Below, one piece after another: positions 62,258 through 64,000 of a stretch of DNA of 64,000 nt. The DNA comes from Advenella mimigardefordensis DPN7. Lineage in GTDB: Bacteria > Pseudomonadota > Gammaproteobacteria > Burkholderiales > Burkholderiaceae_B. Below the pieces are notes generated by a model, which was not told where the DNA came from, ran no database searches, and saw only the letters and a program-made list of their open reading frames with translations. Both the position numbers and the translations under genes were made by a program. The stretch's first letter is position 1. Every line of letters starts with the position of its first letter. Location: the NCBI RefSeq assembly GCF_000521505.1, contig NZ_CP003915.1, positions 372,001 through 436,000 of the forward strand. Reading direction: 5' to 3'.

Positions 62258-63229
62258 ATGAAGGTCGCAGTAAACTCAATCGCAGCCGCGCTGTTGGCGT
62301 TTTCCGGTGGCGCTGTTGCCGATACGCTGGTCCTGTATACGAGTCAGCCGGCAACCGATGCGCAGATGACCGTTGACGCATTCCAGAAAGCCAATCCGGA
62401 CACAAAAGTGGAATGGGTGCGCGATGGTACCACCAAGCTGATGACCAAATTGCGCGCCGAAATGAACGCGGGTGCCGTCAAGCCGGATCTGTTGCTGATC
62501 GCCGACAGCGTGACCCTGGAGCAATTGAAAAAAGAAGACCAGTTGCTGGCCTATAAATCGCCGGAAAGTGCTCAGTATGATCCTGCGCTGTATGACCCTA
62601 GTGGCTATTACTATGGCACCAAGCTGATCACGTCCGGCATCGCCTATAACACCCAGGCGGCACAAAAGCCTCAGTCCTGGAAGGATCTGGTCAAACCCGA
62701 GTATAAAAACCAGGTATCCATGCCGAGCCCGCTGTATTCAGGCGCAGCCATGATTCATTTGTCGGCACTGACCACCAATCCTGACTTTGGGTGGAAGTAC
62801 TACGAAGATCTGAAAGCCAACGGTGTGGCGTCTCAGAAAGGTAATGGCGGTGTGCTGACCGATATCACATCTGGCGGCAAACCCTATGGTATTTTGGTCG
62901 ACTATATGGCGATTCGTGAAAAGGCAAAAGGGGCACCCATTGCCTTCGTTTTTCCACAAGAAGGTGTCAGTCTGGTGACCGAGCCAGTTGCCATTCTGAA
63001 GTCAGCGAAAAATCCCGAAGCTGCAAAAAAATTCGTTGATTTCGTGCTGTCGCAGCAAGGCCAGGAACTGGTGCTGCAACAGGGTTATATTCCAGGTCGC
63101 AACGGTATGCAAAACCCACCGGGCTTCCCGCCACGCGATCAGATCAAATTGTTGCCTTTTGATGCCGCCGCAGCACTACAGAATGCTGATGCGAACAAGG
63201 AAAAATTCAGCACGATCTTTGGCGGTTAA
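62258..63229 (+). CDS. ABC transporter periplasmic substrate-binding protein (iron/AfuA-like)
   Basis: 323 residues. Signal peptide (VAVNSIAAALLAFSGGAVA-DTLVL) then a type-2 periplasmic-binding fold: LYTSQPATDAQMTVDAFQKANPDTKVEWVRDGTTKLMTKL, in parts, YYYGTKLITSGIAYN, and GKPYGILVDYMAIREKAKGAPIAFVFPQEG. The family (COG1840) includes ferric-iron and 2-aminoethylphosphonate binders; the Tyr pair typical of ferric binders is not clear, so the ligand is open. GAGGTCATC precedes the ATG. The permease gene begins 292 bp later with a hairpin between. Confidence 0.88.
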   Translation: MKVAVNSIAAALLAFSGGAVADTLVLYTSQPATDAQMTVDAFQKANPDTKVEWVRDGTTKLMTKLRAEMNAGAVKPDLLLIADSVTLEQLKKEDQLLAYKSPESAQYDPALYDPSGYYYGTKLITSGIAYNTQAAQKPQSWKDLVKPEYKNQVSMPSPLYSGAAMIHLSALTTNPDFGWKYYEDLKANGVASQKGNGGVLTDITSGGKPYGILVDYMAIREKAKGAPIAFVFPQEGVSLVTEPVAILKSAKNPEAAKKFVDFVLSQQGQELVLQQGYIPGRNGMQNPPGFPPRDQIKLLPFDAAAALQNADANKEKFSTIFGG

Positions 63230-63248
63230 GCAGGTTGTGCAATAGGGT

Positions 63249-63298
63249 CCGGGAGCACACTGCCCGTTTGGGCGAACAGGATGTTTGGGCAGTCCCGG
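63249..63298 (+). terminator. Long two-part hairpin between binding protein and permease
   Basis: CCGGG (63249-63253) pairs with CCCGG (63294-63298) and ACTGCCC (63259-63265) with GGGCAGT (63287-63293). No U-run follows. Such structures in importer operons protect the upstream mRNA and lower permease expression. Confidence 0.5.
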
Positions 63299-63521
63299 GT
63301 GTGGCAGGATACGTTGCACCATGACGCTGTCCTGCTTGCTGCCTCATGCACGGCACGGGGTGTGGGTACAATGGCACAGGCGCCTGTTACTGCGTCACGC
63401 TATCGGTGCCGGGCAATACCCACAGAAGTGTGGATCTGCGATTTATCCCGATATTTTTAATATATAACACGATTCGAAATCAGGCGGCCCGGGACAGCCG
63501 GCCACATACCTGAATTTCACT

Positions 63522-64000
63522 ATGGCGACATCTATTTCCTTTTTGCGGCCGTTTGGCAAAAACCCGGCATCTATCCTGACACCGGTGTTGTTGTGTCTGG
63601 TGCTGATACTGGCCCTGCTGCCGCCAGCGCGGTTGCTGATCATGGCCATGACCGATCTGCCTGCCGGTGATGGCGGTGCCATGTGGTCTATGCTGCGTAG
63701 CGCATCAACCTGGCGCGCGACCGGTAACAGCCTGGTGACGGCAGGTCTGGCTACGCTGCTGTCTGTGGTGCTGGGTACCAGCTTGGCATTACTGGTGGTG
63801 CTCACCGACATTCGAGCCAAAGGCTTCTGGGTTTTCATGATCATGCTGCCCATGATGATTCCGCCACAGGTGACCGCGCTGAGCTGGCTGCAGTTAAGCG
63901 GTCCGGGCAGCCCGCTGCTGCAAATGCTGCATCTGGCGCCGCCGCTGGGCAGTCCGCAGCCTCTGCGCTCCTGGTGGGGTATTGCCATGCTGATGGGCAT
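63522..64000 (+). CDS. ABC transporter permease, partial
   Basis: First 159 residues of an inner-membrane permease of the binding-protein-dependent type; it continues beyond the window. Hydrophobic segments at about residues 18-42 (ILTPVLLCLVLILALLPPARLLI), 68-92 (NSLVTAGLATLLSVVLGTSLALLVVL) and 100-120 (GFWVFMIMLPMMIPPQVTALSWLQL). The pattern suggests the large double-size permeases of iron-type importers (FbpB-like), with the ATPase expected downstream. No good ribosome site precedes the ATG, so an earlier start is possible. Confidence 0.85.
   Translation, partial: MATSISFLRPFGKNPASILTPVLLCLVLILALLPPARLLIMAMTDLPAGDGGAMWSMLRSASTWRATGNSLVTAGLATLLSVVLGTSLALLVVLTDIRAKGFWVFMIMLPMMIPPQVTALSWLQLSGPGSPLLQMLHLAPPLGSPQPLRSWWGIAMLMG

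Overview
The window reads as a chromosomal segment of a betaproteobacterium, most likely Burkholderiales/Alcaligenaceae (Advenella-like; this is an inference from gene content, not a search). Supporting signs are a Bug-type (TctC) solute-binding protein beside CaiB/BaiF CoA-transferases, a DUF1840 protein, the argS-SPOR-dsbA order, a DUF2868-DUF3482 pair and a leucine/isovalerate (liu) cluster that contains aceK. No rRNA, tRNA, CRISPR array, intact insertion sequence or prophage was seen.

Layout. (1) 1-8565: a minus-strand liu cluster, liuR - liuA - aceK - thiolase - liuB - liuD (cut by the left edge), with LiuR-type palindromes at both promoters flanking liuR. (2) 8605-11367: MBL-fold hydrolase, flavin reductase-like protein and GST. 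(3) 11430-23332: a CoA-thioester catabolic region with a CMD-family protein, a PDC-hydrolase-like amidohydrolase, a double-domain acyl-CoA dehydrogenase, two CaiB/BaiF CoA-transferases, an SDR lacking the usual Tyr/Lys, a MaoC hydratase, an enoyl-CoA hydratase, a Bug protein, and LysR and GntR regulators. The substrate is unknown. (4) 23360-27824: RhtB exporter, metC, a yggS-pdxY pyridoxal-phosphate pair, dsbA. (5) 27945-35219: SPOR protein, argS, a 4.3-kb exported Rhs protein with a DUF2235 lipase-like tip, and DUF1840. (6) 35492-41485: leuA with an apparently leaderless Leu-rich attenuator peptide, a membrane protein, rpoN, bfd and a bacterioferritin whose ferroxidase ligands are mostly replaced. 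(7) 41685-43898: an anchored protein and prfC.

(8) 44404-50697 is the most unusual part: a tight four-gene operon of a DUF917/S-methyl-thiohydantoin-desulfurase-family protein, a urocanase paralogue without the catalytic Cys, a 619-residue protein made of two complete LysR units in one chain, and a signal-peptide-bearing histidine-ammonia-lyase homologue without the Ala-Ser-Gly (MIO) triad. The set of chemistries fits breakdown of ergothioneine or S-methyl-ergothioneine (trimethylamine elimination, thiourocanate hydration, thiohydantoin desulfuration) better than ordinary histidine use.

(9) 50739-64000: an amidase remnant, nhaA, a RES-Xre toxin-antitoxin pair with a clear operator, a lemA-TPM-TPM operon, the GTPase/DUF2868 pair, small stress membrane proteins, an EamA exporter, an orphan sulfite-oxidase-fold protein, and the start of an ABC importer operon cut by the right edge.
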